Notes under the pieces: generated by a model
What the model saw: only the letters and a program-made list of their open reading frames with translations
The model's database searches: none
What the model was told of the DNA's origin: nothing
Position numbers and translations under genes: made by a program
Source of the DNA: Bradyrhizobium elkanii USDA 76
GTDB taxonomy: Bacteria > Pseudomonadota > Alphaproteobacteria > Rhizobiales > Xanthobacteraceae
Length of the DNA stretch: 64,000 nt
Assembly: GCF_023278185.1 (NCBI RefSeq)
Contig: NZ_CP066356.1
Span: 5,944,001-6,008,000, forward strand
Direction of reading: 5' to 3'
In this document: piece by piece, positions 9,342-18,086 of the stretch
Numbering within the stretch: position 1 is the stretch's first letter
Layout: each line of letters begins with the position of its first letter

Positions 9342-10052
9342 TCACAGCAACAGCTGTGCGCGAACGTTGTCCGCGTTGACCTCCTCACCGGCCAGCGATC
9401 GCGTGATCTTGCCCTTCTCCATGATGTAGCAGCGCTGCGCGATCTCCAGGATGGTGTCGAGGTTCTGCTCGACGAACACGATCGTGGTCCCGAGCTCCGC
9501 CCGGAACGATTTCAGCGCCTCGCAAATGTGCTGCACGATCGACGGCTGGATGCCCTCCGACGGCTCGTCGAGGATCATCAGCGCCGGATTGCCGATCAGC
9601 GCGCGGCCGATCGCAAGCTGCTGCTGTTCGCCGCCCGACATGGTGCCCGCGATCTGGCGCCGGCGCTCCCTCAGGCGCGGAAAATACTCGTAGACGAGTT
9701 CGGGCAGCTTCTTGCCTTCGGGCCCGCCGATCAACTCGCCGACCTGCAAATTCTCCTCGACGCTCATCTGCGGAAACACGTCGCGGCCCTGCGGGATGTA
9801 GCCGAAGCCGGCGCGCGCCCGCGCATCGGCCTCGAGCTGCGTGACATCCTGATCCATGAAGCTGATGGTGCCGCGCCAGGTCTGCAGCAGACCGATCAGG
9901 CACCGCATCAGGGTGGACTTGCCGACGCCGTTGCGGCCGATCACGCCGACGATCTCGCCGCGCGAGACCGACATGCTGACGCCCTGGAGGATCGGCGTCG
10001 CGCCGTAACCCGCCCAAAGTCCCGACACCTCCAGAATGCGATCAGTGGGCAT
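9342..10052 (-). CDS. HAAT-family ABC transporter ATPase, LivF/UrtE type (cluster A)
   Basis: 236 aa from the ATG at 10052, which overlaps the previous gene by 11 bp. It has Walker A GRNGVGKS, signature MSGGEQQQLAIGRAL, Walker B LMILDEPSEG and the H-loop region replaced by VFVEQN, as in LivF/UrtE proteins. It energises import of the solute held by the binding protein encoded at 12813. It is paired with the LivG-type ATPase upstream. Confidence 0.93.
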   Translation of the reverse strand: MPTDRILEVSGLWAGYGATPILQGVSMSVSRGEIVGVIGRNGVGKSTLMRCLIGLLQTWRGTISFMDQDVTQLEADARARAGFGYIPQGRDVFPQMSVEENLQVGELIGGPEGKKLPELVYEYFPRLRERRRQIAGTMSGGEQQQLAIGRALIGNPALMILDEPSEGIQPSIVQHICEALKSFRAELGTTIVFVEQNLDTILEIAQRCYIMEKGKITRSLAGEEVNADNVRAQLLL

Positions 10053-10761
10053 GAGTCTTACCCAGGTAGATTTCAGCGACTTTCTCGTCTTCCAGGATGG
10101 CCTCGAGGCTGCCGCGCGCGAAAATCTTGCCAAGATGCAGGACGGTGACGCGCTGGGCGACCTGACGCACGAACGCCATGTCGTGCTCGACAACCAGGAC
10201 GGTCATGCCCTCGGCATTGAACGACTTGATCAGCTCACCGGTCTTGAAGGTCTCCTCGGGCGACATGCCGGCGGTCGGCTCGTCCAGCAGCAACAGCTGC
10301 GGCTGCAGCGCCAGCGCCATCCCGATCTCCAGCCATTGCTGCTGGCCGTGCGACAGCGCACCGGCGAGCTTGCCGCTATCATCAGCCAGATTGAGCAACG
10401 CGAGCAGCCGCTCCTCTTCGGCACGGCATTCCGCGCCCGAGATGCGTTCCTGTAGCGCGATCTGGATGTTCTGCCGCACCGGCAGTTCCTTGAATACGCT
10501 CGGCGCCTGCATCTTGATGCTCATGCCGCGCTGCACCCGCGCGTAGGGCCGCTCGGCGGTGATGTCGATCGAGTCGAAAAAGATGCTGCCCGTGGTCGGC
10601 GGATAGAGCCCGACAATCAATTTGAACAGCGTGCTCTTCCCGGCTCCGTTGGGCCCGATCAGGCAGTGCACCTCGCCGGCATTGACCGTCAGGTCGACAT
10701 CGGACACGGCGGTCAATCCACCGAAACGTTTCGATACGCCTTTTACGTCGACCAACGCCAT
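10042..10761 (-). CDS. HAAT-family ABC transporter ATPase, LivG/UrtD type (cluster A)
   Basis: 239 aa, opening MALVDVKGVSKRFGGL. It has Walker A GPNGAGKS, signature LSHGQQQWLEIGMAL, Walker B LLLLDEPTAGMS and an H-loop VVEHDM. The LSHGQ-x-QWLEIGM form is typical of the UrtD branch (urea and short amides) rather than true LivG. It starts 3 bp after the permease stop and overlaps the next ATPase gene, so translation is coupled. Confidence 0.93.
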   Translation of the reverse strand: MALVDVKGVSKRFGGLTAVSDVDLTVNAGEVHCLIGPNGAGKSTLFKLIVGLYPPTTGSIFFDSIDITAERPYARVQRGMSIKMQAPSVFKELPVRQNIQIALQERISGAECRAEEERLLALLNLADDSGKLAGALSHGQQQWLEIGMALALQPQLLLLDEPTAGMSPEETFKTGELIKSFNAEGMTVLVVEHDMAFVRQVAQRVTVLHLGKIFARGSLEAILEDEKVAEIYLGKTHAH

Positions 10762-10764
10762 GAT

Positions 10765-11838
10765 TCAGGTCTCATCCGATTGCAGGCGGGCGGTATCGGC
10801 CAGCGCGGGGGCCTCGTCGCGGCGCCGACGCCGCGTCCACCAATCGACGACCAGCTTGCCGATGCCGAGCACGAAGCCCTGCGGCGCCAGCATCACGGTG
10901 GCGAGCAGCAGCACGCCCATCAGCACCAGCGCCGCCTGCTGGCTGTAAACCGTGATGGTCTGGAAGCCGAACAGCAGCAGGAACGACCCGACCAGCGTCG
11001 CGGTCAGATCGTTGCGTCCGGAGAACGCCACCCACACGATCGGCATCGCGGCCGCCGGCAGGCCGATGCTGGATGGCGTGATGAACTGCCCCCACGACGT
11101 GTACAGTGCGCCGCTCAACCCCGCGAGCCCGCTGCCGATCACGAAGGTCAGAAGCTGATACTTGCGGACGTCGTAGCCGAGCATCTCGGCGCGCTGCGGA
11201 TTTTCCCGCGTCGCCACGATCACATTGCCGACGCTCGAGTTCACCAGCATGCGCAGCGCGATATAGACGATCACGATCAGCGCGATCATGACGTAATAGA
11301 GCGCCGAGCCCTCGATGTCGAAGTCGCCGACCGTAAGCGGGTCCATTCCCTTCATGCCGTTGAAGCCGTTCAGCCGGGCCGGACCGATATGCCATTCGGG
11401 TCCTGCGGTCTGCCCGAGGAAGAACGCAAGCACCAGCGTCGCCGACAGCGTCACGATGCCGAAGAAAATCCCGCTGATGCCACCCCAGATCATGAAGTAG
11501 CCGAGGATCCCGGCCGCGATCATCGCGAAGACCACGGAGAGAACCAGCGCAGCGATCGTGGCCGTTCCCCCGCCCATATTGATGGCGAGCACGCCATAGC
11601 CGTAGCCGGCGATGCCGAAGAAGAAGGTCTGGCCGAACGACAGCATGCCGCCGTATCCCCACATCAAGCAGAGACCGAGCGCCATGAAGATCCAGATCAG
11701 GAAGTAGGCGAAATTGCCGACATCATAGGAATCAGCGAACAGCGGATAGATCAGTGCCCCCGCCAGCACGGCGAGGAAGCAGGACCAGAAGATCTTCCCG
11801 CGTCCGAGCGTCTGCGGGCCCTCGAGCAGCTTCAACAT
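10765..11838 (-). CDS. HAAT-family ABC transporter permease, LivM/UrtC type (cluster A)
   Basis: 357 aa from the ATG at 11838 (MLKLLEGPQTLGRGK); a longer frame to 11901 lacks support. It has multiple hydrophobic segments and the family signature GYGGMLSFGQTFFFG. The C-terminal tail is Arg-rich (TRRRRRDEAPA) and cytoplasmic. It forms the inner-membrane channel with the LivH-type permease encoded 13 bp upstream. Confidence 0.92.
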   Translation of the reverse strand: MLKLLEGPQTLGRGKIFWSCFLAVLAGALIYPLFADSYDVGNFAYFLIWIFMALGLCLMWGYGGMLSFGQTFFFGIAGYGYGVLAINMGGGTATIAALVLSVVFAMIAAGILGYFMIWGGISGIFFGIVTLSATLVLAFFLGQTAGPEWHIGPARLNGFNGMKGMDPLTVGDFDIEGSALYYVMIALIVIVYIALRMLVNSSVGNVIVATRENPQRAEMLGYDVRKYQLLTFVIGSGLAGLSGALYTSWGQFITPSSIGLPAAAMPIVWVAFSGRNDLTATLVGSFLLLFGFQTITVYSQQAALVLMGVLLLATVMLAPQGFVLGIGKLVVDWWTRRRRRDEAPALADTARLQSDET

Positions 11839-11851
11839 CAGAAATTCCCGT

Positions 11852-12718
11852 CTAGCGCCCACGACGAACCAGCACGCTGGATAGTCCCTCGGGCAGCACA
11901 CGTATGATCAGGATGACAGCAAACAGCATGCCGATCTGGCCGATGATCTGCCCGTAGCTGGCATTCAATGCCATTCGGATCATCGCCAGGAACACGGCGG
12001 CCGGCGCAGTTCCGAGCAGGACATTGGCGCCGCCGATCACCACGGTGACAAAGCTCTCGACCACGAAGGTCGCTCCCATAGTCGGGATCAGCGTCATGGT
12101 CGGCGCGTAGAGCGCGCCGCAGAGCCCCGCGAGCGCGGTGCCGATGCCGAAGCTGATGGAATAGATCCGCCCGGTGCGCGCGCCGAGCGCCTTGGCCATC
12201 GCCGCGTTCTGCATCGTGGCGCGCGCGATCACGCCAAAGCGCGTCTTCATGAAGATGATATAGAGACCGGCCAGCACGGCCACAGCACAGCCGAACAGCA
12301 CAAGGCGGTAGGTCGAGAACGTGTAGCCTCCGATCGCGAAGCTTCCTTCCGGCGTACCGATACCGCGCACCGCGGACCCGACGATCAGCAGCATCGACTG
12401 CGTCACGATCAGGCTGAGGCCCCAGGTGGCGAGCAGCGAGTCGAGCGGACGCTTGTAGAAGCGCCGCACGACGAGGTACTCGACGATCATGCCGATAATC
12501 CCCGCGGTCAGCGCAGCCAGAATCTGGGCAATCGGAAGCGGGACGCCGAGGTTGACGAGCCCCACGGTGACGTAGGCGCCGCACATGATGAACTCGCCAT
12601 GCGCCATGTTGATGACGCCCATCATGCCGAACACGATGGCAAGGCCCGCCGCTGACAGGATCAGGAACGCGAAGACATCGGCGAACTGATAGAATACCGA
12701 GAAGAGTTCAGCCGACAT
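11852..12718 (-). CDS. HAAT-family ABC transporter permease, LivH/UrtB type (cluster A)
   Basis: 288 aa, hydrophobic throughout. It has the family motif GMMGVINMAHGEF near residue 35 and PLDSLLATWGLSL near residue 95, both conserved in LivH/UrtB permeases. It lies 94 bp downstream of the binding-protein gene and 13 bp before the second permease gene. Confidence 0.92.
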   Translation of the reverse strand: MSAELFSVFYQFADVFAFLILSAAGLAIVFGMMGVINMAHGEFIMCGAYVTVGLVNLGVPLPIAQILAALTAGIIGMIVEYLVVRRFYKRPLDSLLATWGLSLIVTQSMLLIVGSAVRGIGTPEGSFAIGGYTFSTYRLVLFGCAVAVLAGLYIIFMKTRFGVIARATMQNAAMAKALGARTGRIYSISFGIGTALAGLCGALYAPTMTLIPTMGATFVVESFVTVVIGGANVLLGTAPAAVFLAMIRMALNASYGQIIGQIGMLFAVILIIRVLPEGLSSVLVRRGR

Positions 12719-12812
12719 TCCGGTCTCCCTGATCGCGGCGCCGCATCATTGCGGCGCCGGCTCGGTTCGCAGTCGTGATGCACAACACGAGCAAGATTCG
12801 TGCCTGCGCGCG

Positions 12813-14051
12813 TCACGATTTGCTGGGAAGATGACTCGGCGTGTACTGATCCTTGTCGTTCTTCTTGGTGAGGTCGCAGCCGATCTCGCCAAGCCAGTAC
12901 GGCTGGATCGTCCCGTAGTCCTTCTCCACCGTCACCTCATGCTTGGGCCCGACCGAGATCAGGCGCATGCGGTGCGACGTATGCTGGCTCTTCGGGTCGA
13001 TGCAGACCTTGCCCTCGGGAGCGTCGATGCAGGCATCGCCCGTTGCGATCACCTTGCGCATGTCCTCGAGCTTGGTCGACTTCGCCTTCTCGACCAGCGT
13101 CTTGTACATGTAGAGCGCATTGTAGGCGTTGTAGCCCATGTCGTTGATGTAAAGCTCATCGGGGAACTTGGCGTGCCAGCGCTTCTTGAAATCGTTGGCT
13201 TCGGGGGTATCGATCTCCTCGAACCAGTTCGCGGTCGCATGCATGTTGTTGAGCGCCGGCGGCTTGAACCGTTTGTGCTCGAAGCCGAGCATGATCTTGA
13301 TCGAAGAGCCCATCGGCAAATTGAGGTTGGCCGCAGCCGCCTGCTCGAAGAACGAGTCTTGCGCCGCGCCGACATTGATCGTCAGCAACCAGTCCGGCTT
13401 CGCCTTCTGGATGTTCTGGATCGTCTGCGCGAACTGCGACACGCCGAGCGGGATGAATTCCTCTCCCACGACCTCGCCGCCGAGGTCCTTCATGATCTTG
13501 CGGTTCCACTCCGCGGAGATCTGGCCAAAATTGTAGTCGGCCGCGATGACATAGACCTTCTTGCCGAACTTCTGGACCATCCAGGGGATCAGGGTCGAGA
13601 ACTGCTGCTCCGGCACCGCGCCCATGCTGATCATGCTGGCGTCGCAGACACCGCCTTCATACTGGTTCGTATAGAAGTACGGCGTGGTGGTGCGGTCGAC
13701 GATCGGACGCAACGCCTCGCGCGACGCAGAGGTGATGCCACCGATCAGCACGTCGACCTTGTCACGATTGAGCAGCCGGCGGCCGAACTCCTGATAGCGG
13801 GCATTGTCACCCTGGGGATCAAGGTGAATCAACTCGATCTGCCGGCCGAGAATGCCGCCGCTCTTGTTGATCTCCTCGACCGCCAGCTGCGAGCCGTGCA
13901 GCTTCGGCATGCCCATGAAGGCGAGATCGCCGGAGACGTCCTCCAGCAAGCCGATCTTCAGCGGCGGCTCCGCCGCCTGGGCGGCACCTATTGCCGCGGT
14001 CCCGAGCATTGCACCAAGCAAAGCCATTCCGACTATACGCCCCGAATACAT
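12813..14051 (-). CDS. Periplasmic amide/urea-type substrate-binding protein (cluster A)
   Basis: 412 aa. The signal peptide MYSGRIVGMALLGAMLGTAA ends at an AQA-AEPPLK site. The mature part is a type-I periplasmic-binding fold: PLKIGLLEDVSGDLAF, then GGITSASREALRPIVDR and YEGG. The TSASR and YEG strings recur in the AmiC and UrtA-like proteins elsewhere in this window, so this belongs to the same short-chain amide/urea family, but it is the most divergent of the five. It feeds the permease/ATPase genes immediately downstream. Confidence 0.92.
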   Translation of the reverse strand: MYSGRIVGMALLGAMLGTAAIGAAQAAEPPLKIGLLEDVSGDLAFMGMPKLHGSQLAVEEINKSGGILGRQIELIHLDPQGDNARYQEFGRRLLNRDKVDVLIGGITSASREALRPIVDRTTTPYFYTNQYEGGVCDASMISMGAVPEQQFSTLIPWMVQKFGKKVYVIAADYNFGQISAEWNRKIMKDLGGEVVGEEFIPLGVSQFAQTIQNIQKAKPDWLLTINVGAAQDSFFEQAAAANLNLPMGSSIKIMLGFEHKRFKPPALNNMHATANWFEEIDTPEANDFKKRWHAKFPDELYINDMGYNAYNALYMYKTLVEKAKSTKLEDMRKVIATGDACIDAPEGKVCIDPKSQHTSHRMRLISVGPKHEVTVEKDYGTIQPYWLGEIGCDLTKKNDKDQYTPSHLPSKS

Positions 14052-14085
14052 CGCGATGTCCTCTGTCGTTGAAGGATGTTTGAAG

Positions 14086-15081
14086 TCACGCCTTGAGGTA
14101 ATTCTTCAGGATCGACGCCCCCATCGTGTATTTGGGGTCGACCATGTTGCCGAGCCGCATGCGGCCGGCCTGGCTGAGCAGCATGTAGGCATCGATTTCG
14201 TCGAAGCCGTAATCGGCGCTCATCCAGCGCACGAGCTCGCGATAGGCGATGCGCGCCGCGTCCTCGAGCGGGCGTGCGCTGCCGATCGTCATGATGAAGT
14301 CGCGCGTCTCGAGCCGCGGCCAGGCGAAGCTCCAGTTCTTGATCAGATCAATCTGCAAAGTGACAGTCGCGCGCTGCTCCAGCGCGACGCCCGAGAGCTC
14401 GCCGTCGCCCTGTGTGGCGTGGCAGTCGCCGACATAGAGCAGCCCGCCTTCGGCATGCACCGGCAGATAGATAATCGCGCCCGGTGCGACGTCGGGCAGG
14501 TCCATGTTGCCGCCGTGATAATCGGGCTGCAGCGAGGAGATCGCCTCGATCTCGGGCGAGACGCCGATCGTGCCGATGAACGGCTCATAGGGCAATGTGA
14601 TCTTGTCGTTCCAGCGCACGCCGTTGCGGTCGACATGCAGCTTCTTGACACGTTCCGGCAGCGGCGGATTGAGCAGCGCCGTGGATGCGGTCCCGACCAG
14701 GCCACCGAACTCCGGAATGATGCAGGTCGTTCCGGCCGGCTGCGCGCCGCGGGTCTCGACGTCGCGGATATAGACGGCGAGGCAATCGCCCTTCTTGGCG
14801 CCCTTGACCGCGATCGGCCCGCATTGCGGGTTCAGATAGGGGAAGTTCAGCTTCGCCGTGGGGCTGTCGCTTTCGCTGGTGAGCACGCCGCCGAAGGCGT
14901 CTTCGGTCTCGACAACGATGACCCCGCCCGGATCGATCGACAGGGTCGGCTTGGCATAGGGCCCATAGACGTAATGGAAGCCGCCCTGCTGCTCGATCGT
15001 CAGGCTATGGGTCGTACCGGTCGCGCCCTTGGCAAGGGCGCGCTTGGCCATGATGGAACTCTTCAACCAATCTTCGGTCAT
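14086..15081 (-). CDS. Acetamidase/formamidase family hydrolase
   Basis: 331 aa with no signal peptide. Family landmarks are VETEDAFGGVLTSESD, GPIAVKGAKKGDCLAVYI, IYLPVHAEGGLLYVGDCHATQGDGELSG and an all-beta layout. The His/Asp/Glu residues in GDCHATQGDGE are those expected at the metal site of the acetamidase/formamidase family, which releases ammonia from short amides. It is about 80 residues shorter than the FmdA encoded at 42488 and belongs to a different branch. It is the second gene of operon A, 17 bp after the first amidase. Confidence 0.92.
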   Translation of the reverse strand: MTEDWLKSSIMAKRALAKGATGTTHSLTIEQQGGFHYVYGPYAKPTLSIDPGGVIVVETEDAFGGVLTSESDSPTAKLNFPYLNPQCGPIAVKGAKKGDCLAVYIRDVETRGAQPAGTTCIIPEFGGLVGTASTALLNPPLPERVKKLHVDRNGVRWNDKITLPYEPFIGTIGVSPEIEAISSLQPDYHGGNMDLPDVAPGAIIYLPVHAEGGLLYVGDCHATQGDGELSGVALEQRATVTLQIDLIKNWSFAWPRLETRDFIMTIGSARPLEDAARIAYRELVRWMSADYGFDEIDAYMLLSQAGRMRLGNMVDPKYTMGASILKNYLKA

Positions 15082-15098
15082 GCGGTCGGCTCCTCAAT

Positions 15099-16499
15099 TC
15101 AGATCGCGGGATGGCGCTTGTGCCAGTCGGTGACGCGCTGGAAGGCATCGCCCGCGCGAACGAGGCTTGCTTCGTCGAAGTGACGGCCGACGAACTGGAA
15201 GGCGACGGGCCCGCCGTTCGGTGCGAAGCCGCCGGGAAGCGTCACGGTCGGGCTGCCGGTCATGTCGAACGGGCAGGTGAAGCGCAGCAGCCCGGTAATC
15301 AGCGACGGATCCTCACCCAGCGCCGCCATCTTGGCCAATGTCGGCGCAGCGAATGCCTGGGCCGGAACGGCGATCAGATCGACCGTCTCGAACAACAGCC
15401 GCACCGCGCCGCGGAACGCTTCGCGCCGCAGCACGATCTTCTGATAGTTCATGCCGGATTGCGCCCGGCCGAGATCGAGCAGGCCGGCGAGCGCCGGACC
15501 ATATTCGTCCTTGCGGGCCGGATAGGTCTCTTCATGCGCGACGGCTACTTCGATGCCGCACAGCGGGAACCAATCCTCGATCACGGCCTTCGCATCGGGG
15601 AACGTGATGTCCTTGATCTTCGCGCCCAGATCGGCGGCAACGCGCAGCCCTTCGCTGAGCACCTTGCCGGCAGCCTCGTCGGTGCCTTCGCTGGTCCAGC
15701 GCCGATCGACCCCGATCGTCACGCCGCGCAAGTCTCCGGACAGGCCGGCGAGATAGTTCGGCACCGGCAGCGGCACGGAGGTGGTGTCCTTGGGATCCTG
15801 GCCGGCAATCACAGCGAGGATCGCGCCGCAATCGGCCGCGCTGCGCGCCATCGGCCCGATGTGATCGAGCGTCGCCGCGAGTTCGAAAGCGCCATAACGG
15901 CTCACGCGTCCCCAGGTCGGCTTCAGGCCGGTGATGCCGTTGGCGGCCGACGGAAAGCGGATCGAGCCGCCCGTATCGGTGCCAAGCGAACCGAAGCAGA
16001 GCCCCGCGGCGGTGGCGACGCCGGAACCGCTCGACGATGCGCCCGACCACAAATCGGCGTTCCACGGATTCTTCGGCGGATCGATCTTCGGGTGGTGGTC
16101 GGCATAAGCGCCCTCGGTCTGCTGCAGCTTGCCGAGGATGATTGCGCCGGCATCCTTCAATCGTGCGACGACCGTAGCGTCCTCGCTCGGCCGGAAGTCG
16201 CGATGGATCGTCATGCCATGCGCGGCCGGCGCGCCCTTCGCCCAGCACAAATCCTTGACGGCGATCGGCACGCCGTGGAGCGGTCCCTTGATCTTGCCGG
16301 ACGCGATGTCCTTCTCGGCTGCCGCCGCTTCGGCCAGCGCCGCCTCGCCCATCACATAGGCGTAGCTCTTGAGCTTGCCGTCGAGCTGCTCGATCCGCCC
16401 GAGCATGGCCTTGGTCACCTCGACCGGCGAAAGCTTTTTCGCCTGGATTTGCTGCCCGATCTCAATGAGCCCGAGATAATGAAGATCCGTCGTCGGCAT
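15099..16499 (-). CDS. Amidase signature family hydrolase (first gene of operon A)
   Basis: 466 aa with Lys82 (AVKDLC), the Ser cluster GASSSGSG (153-160) and Ser179 (TDTGGSIRF), the complete amidase-signature triad. It opens the operon and is a paralogue of the amidase that closes it (7027-8430). It is preceded by a ~270-nt leader containing a stem-loop plus U-tract and a sigma-70-like promoter, and by a divergent amiC-amiR pair. Expression therefore probably depends on AmiR-type antitermination (inference). Confidence 0.92.
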   Translation of the reverse strand: MPTTDLHYLGLIEIGQQIQAKKLSPVEVTKAMLGRIEQLDGKLKSYAYVMGEAALAEAAAAEKDIASGKIKGPLHGVPIAVKDLCWAKGAPAAHGMTIHRDFRPSEDATVVARLKDAGAIILGKLQQTEGAYADHHPKIDPPKNPWNADLWSGASSSGSGVATAAGLCFGSLGTDTGGSIRFPSAANGITGLKPTWGRVSRYGAFELAATLDHIGPMARSAADCGAILAVIAGQDPKDTTSVPLPVPNYLAGLSGDLRGVTIGVDRRWTSEGTDEAAGKVLSEGLRVAADLGAKIKDITFPDAKAVIEDWFPLCGIEVAVAHEETYPARKDEYGPALAGLLDLGRAQSGMNYQKIVLRREAFRGAVRLLFETVDLIAVPAQAFAAPTLAKMAALGEDPSLITGLLRFTCPFDMTGSPTVTLPGGFAPNGGPVAFQFVGRHFDEASLVRAGDAFQRVTDWHKRHPAI

Positions 16500-16571
16500 C
16501 GTTTCTCATCCCCGCACTTGACATGACGCAAGCGCAGGCACTGCCCATCACCGCGCATGCGCCTCCGGCTT

Positions 16572-16591
16572 GGCGACACGGACGTGTCGCC
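16572..16591 (-). repeat. Perfect 8-bp stem in the operon A leader
   Basis: GGCGACAC-GTCC-GTGTCGCC on the minus strand. It lies between the leader terminator and the first amidase start, about 75 nt upstream of the ATG. It may shield the mRNA 5' end after read-through or be an operator. There is no U-tract, so it is not a terminator. Confidence 0.5.
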
Positions 16592-16605
16592 AATTTGTTT
16601 AGCGG

Positions 16606-16653
16606 CAAAAGCAAAAAGCCACCCGCCCCTCCGAAACGAAGGTGACGAATGGC
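16606..16653 (-). terminator. Leader (attenuator) terminator upstream of amide operon A
   Basis: On the minus strand a long stem runs from GCCATTCGTC to GGGGCGGGTGGC, with G-U pairs, one bulged A and a TTT loop (16618-16653). TTTTTGCTTTT follows it (16606-16617). It lies about 160 nt after the predicted transcription start and 107 nt before the first start codon, so it would stop transcription before the operon. That is the arrangement known from Pseudomonas aeruginosa amiE, where AmiR prevents termination. The divergent neighbour here is an amiC-amiR pair. The tail sequence resembles that of the second leader terminator at 30264-30315. Confidence 0.7.
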
Positions 16654-16778
16654 CCAAATGCCGCGGCTATGAACTATCGCACGGGTCCGGGGTCGAACGG
16701 AGCACTCTGCGCGGCGATCGGGACGTCATCGGCCAAATCGACGCACGCAAGGTTCGACAGGAAGCCCTGTAGGAGAAA

Positions 16779-16808
16779 ATTCTAAGGAGGTGTGCAGCGC
16801 GTTGTCAA
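16779..16808 (-). promoter_or_regulatory. Sigma-70-type promoter for operon A leader
   Basis: The minus strand shows TTGACA (16808-16803), an 18-bp spacer and TAGAAT (16784-16779), matching 6/6 and 5/6 of the consensus. The start would be near 16772, giving a leader of about 270 nt that contains the terminator. It is the best promoter match in the divergent amiC/amidase region. Confidence 0.6.
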
Positions 16809-16922
16809 CGAGGCTGGCTGCACAAATTTCGCGAGGTGCATGCGCAGCAAATCGGCATGACCTCTTGCACCGACCTCTGCCAAGATGATTTCCTTGATGC
16901 GTCGCGCCGCCGAAAGTACTCA

Positions 16923-18086
16923 ATGACCAAGCCCTCCATTCCAGTTGGCATCATCTGCTCGCAGCACGGGCCCTATCAGGCCATGGGACGCGAGATCCTG
17001 AAGAGCGCCATGATGGCGGTCGACGAAATCAACAATCAGGATGAGTTCGACTTCGCGATATCTGCGCATGTCCGCGATCCCCGCGGAATCATTTCGGAGT
17101 ACCACACGGTCTGCGACGACCTCATTCGCAACGTCGGCGTCGAGCACATCATCGGCTGCTACACCTCGGCCTCGCGCAAGCAGGTGCTGCCGATCGTCGA
17201 GCGCACCGACCGCCTGCTCTGGTATCCGGCGCGCTACGAGGGGTTCGAATGCTCCGACAACGTCATCTATGTCGGCGCCTCACCCAATCACAACGTACTG
17301 CCGCTGGTGCGTTACGTGCTCGATAATCTGTCGAGCGAAATCTTCTGTGTCGGCTCCAACTACGTCTGGACCTGGGAAACCAATCGCGTCACCCGCGAGC
17401 TCGTGACAGCGGCCAAAGGACGCATTCTCGCCGAACGCCTGCTCGAACTTGGTGAAAGCGCGGTCACGCACATCGTGGACGAGATCGTGCGGCGCCGGCC
17501 GCCGGTCGTCTTCAACACCCTGGTCGGCAGCTCAAGCTATGACTTCATCCGCGCCTTTCATGCGGCGACCGCCGCGGCCGGCCTCGACATCCCGATGCTG
17601 AGCTGCAGCCTGTGCGAGCCCGAGCTCAAGATCGCGGGTCCCGCATCGGCCGGATGCATCACCTCGTCGGCCTATTTCGAAAGCATTCGCCTGCCCGAGA
17701 ACCGGGCCTTCGTGGCACGCTGGAAGGCGCGCTACGGCGAACACAGCAGCCCGTCGGTCGACGGGCAATCTGCCTATGTCGCGGTCTATCTGCTGGCCCG
17801 CGCGCTGCAGCGCGCCGGCACATCCAATATCGGCGAGGTGCGGCGCGCCGCGGCCGGCCACCGCTACAATTCGCCGCAAGGTCCGGTCTGGATCGACGGC
17901 AGCAACAACCACTGCGTCCTGACGCCGCGCCTCGCCGTCTCGAACGCCGAAGGACAATTTGACATCTTCTGGGAAGCTGAAGCGCCGGTCAGACCGGATC
18001 CTTACCTGACGCAGCTCGACATCGCCGCCAGCCCGGCAAGGGACGGAACGTTGCCGAATGCGCCGCATTTGCGGGTTGTGAAATGA
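16923..18086 (+). CDS. amiC: AmiC-like cytoplasmic amide sensor (cluster A regulator)
   Basis: 387 aa with no signal peptide (starts MTKPSIPVGIICSQHGPYQA). It has the binding-protein fold with the AmiC/UrtA motif GCYTSASRKQVLPIVER, LLWYPARYEGFE and NVIYVGASPN. In P. aeruginosa, AmiC binds short amides and controls AmiR by sequestering it. The stop overlaps the start of the amiR-like gene (ATGA), as expected for a stoichiometric pair. The ATG at 16923 is used; a GTG at 16836 would add 29 residues. It is divergent from amide operon A, its likely target. Confidence 0.85.
   Translation: MTKPSIPVGIICSQHGPYQAMGREILKSAMMAVDEINNQDEFDFAISAHVRDPRGIISEYHTVCDDLIRNVGVEHIIGCYTSASRKQVLPIVERTDRLLWYPARYEGFECSDNVIYVGASPNHNVLPLVRYVLDNLSSEIFCVGSNYVWTWETNRVTRELVTAAKGRILAERLLELGESAVTHIVDEIVRRRPPVVFNTLVGSSSYDFIRAFHAATAAAGLDIPMLSCSLCEPELKIAGPASAGCITSSAYFESIRLPENRAFVARWKARYGEHSSPSVDGQSAYVAVYLLARALQRAGTSNIGEVRRAAAGHRYNSPQGPVWIDGSNNHCVLTPRLAVSNAEGQFDIFWEAEAPVRPDPYLTQLDIAASPARDGTLPNAPHLRVVK

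Noticed and set aside
8415-10148. Long plus-strand open frame (577 codons) antisense to amidase, SDR and ATPase genes
   Set aside because: It is a GC-rich shadow frame. The minus-strand frames have complete family motifs and the plus frame has none. The same reasoning removes other long antisense frames, for example 3299-4141, 5133-6914, 15111-16526 and 22878-24440.
16500-16772. Canonical ANTAR two-hairpin motif in the operon A leader
   Set aside because: ACAGG-GCTT-CCTGT and other small stems exist, but no pair of six-base loops with A1 and G4 could be identified by eye. Only the terminator is reported.
16864-16881. Sigma-54-like TTGGCAGAGGTCGGTGCAAG on the minus strand upstream of operon A
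   Set aside because: GG and GC are separated by 11 bp, not 10. A one-base change in spacing normally abolishes sigma-54 recognition, and a good sigma-70 match lies nearby.
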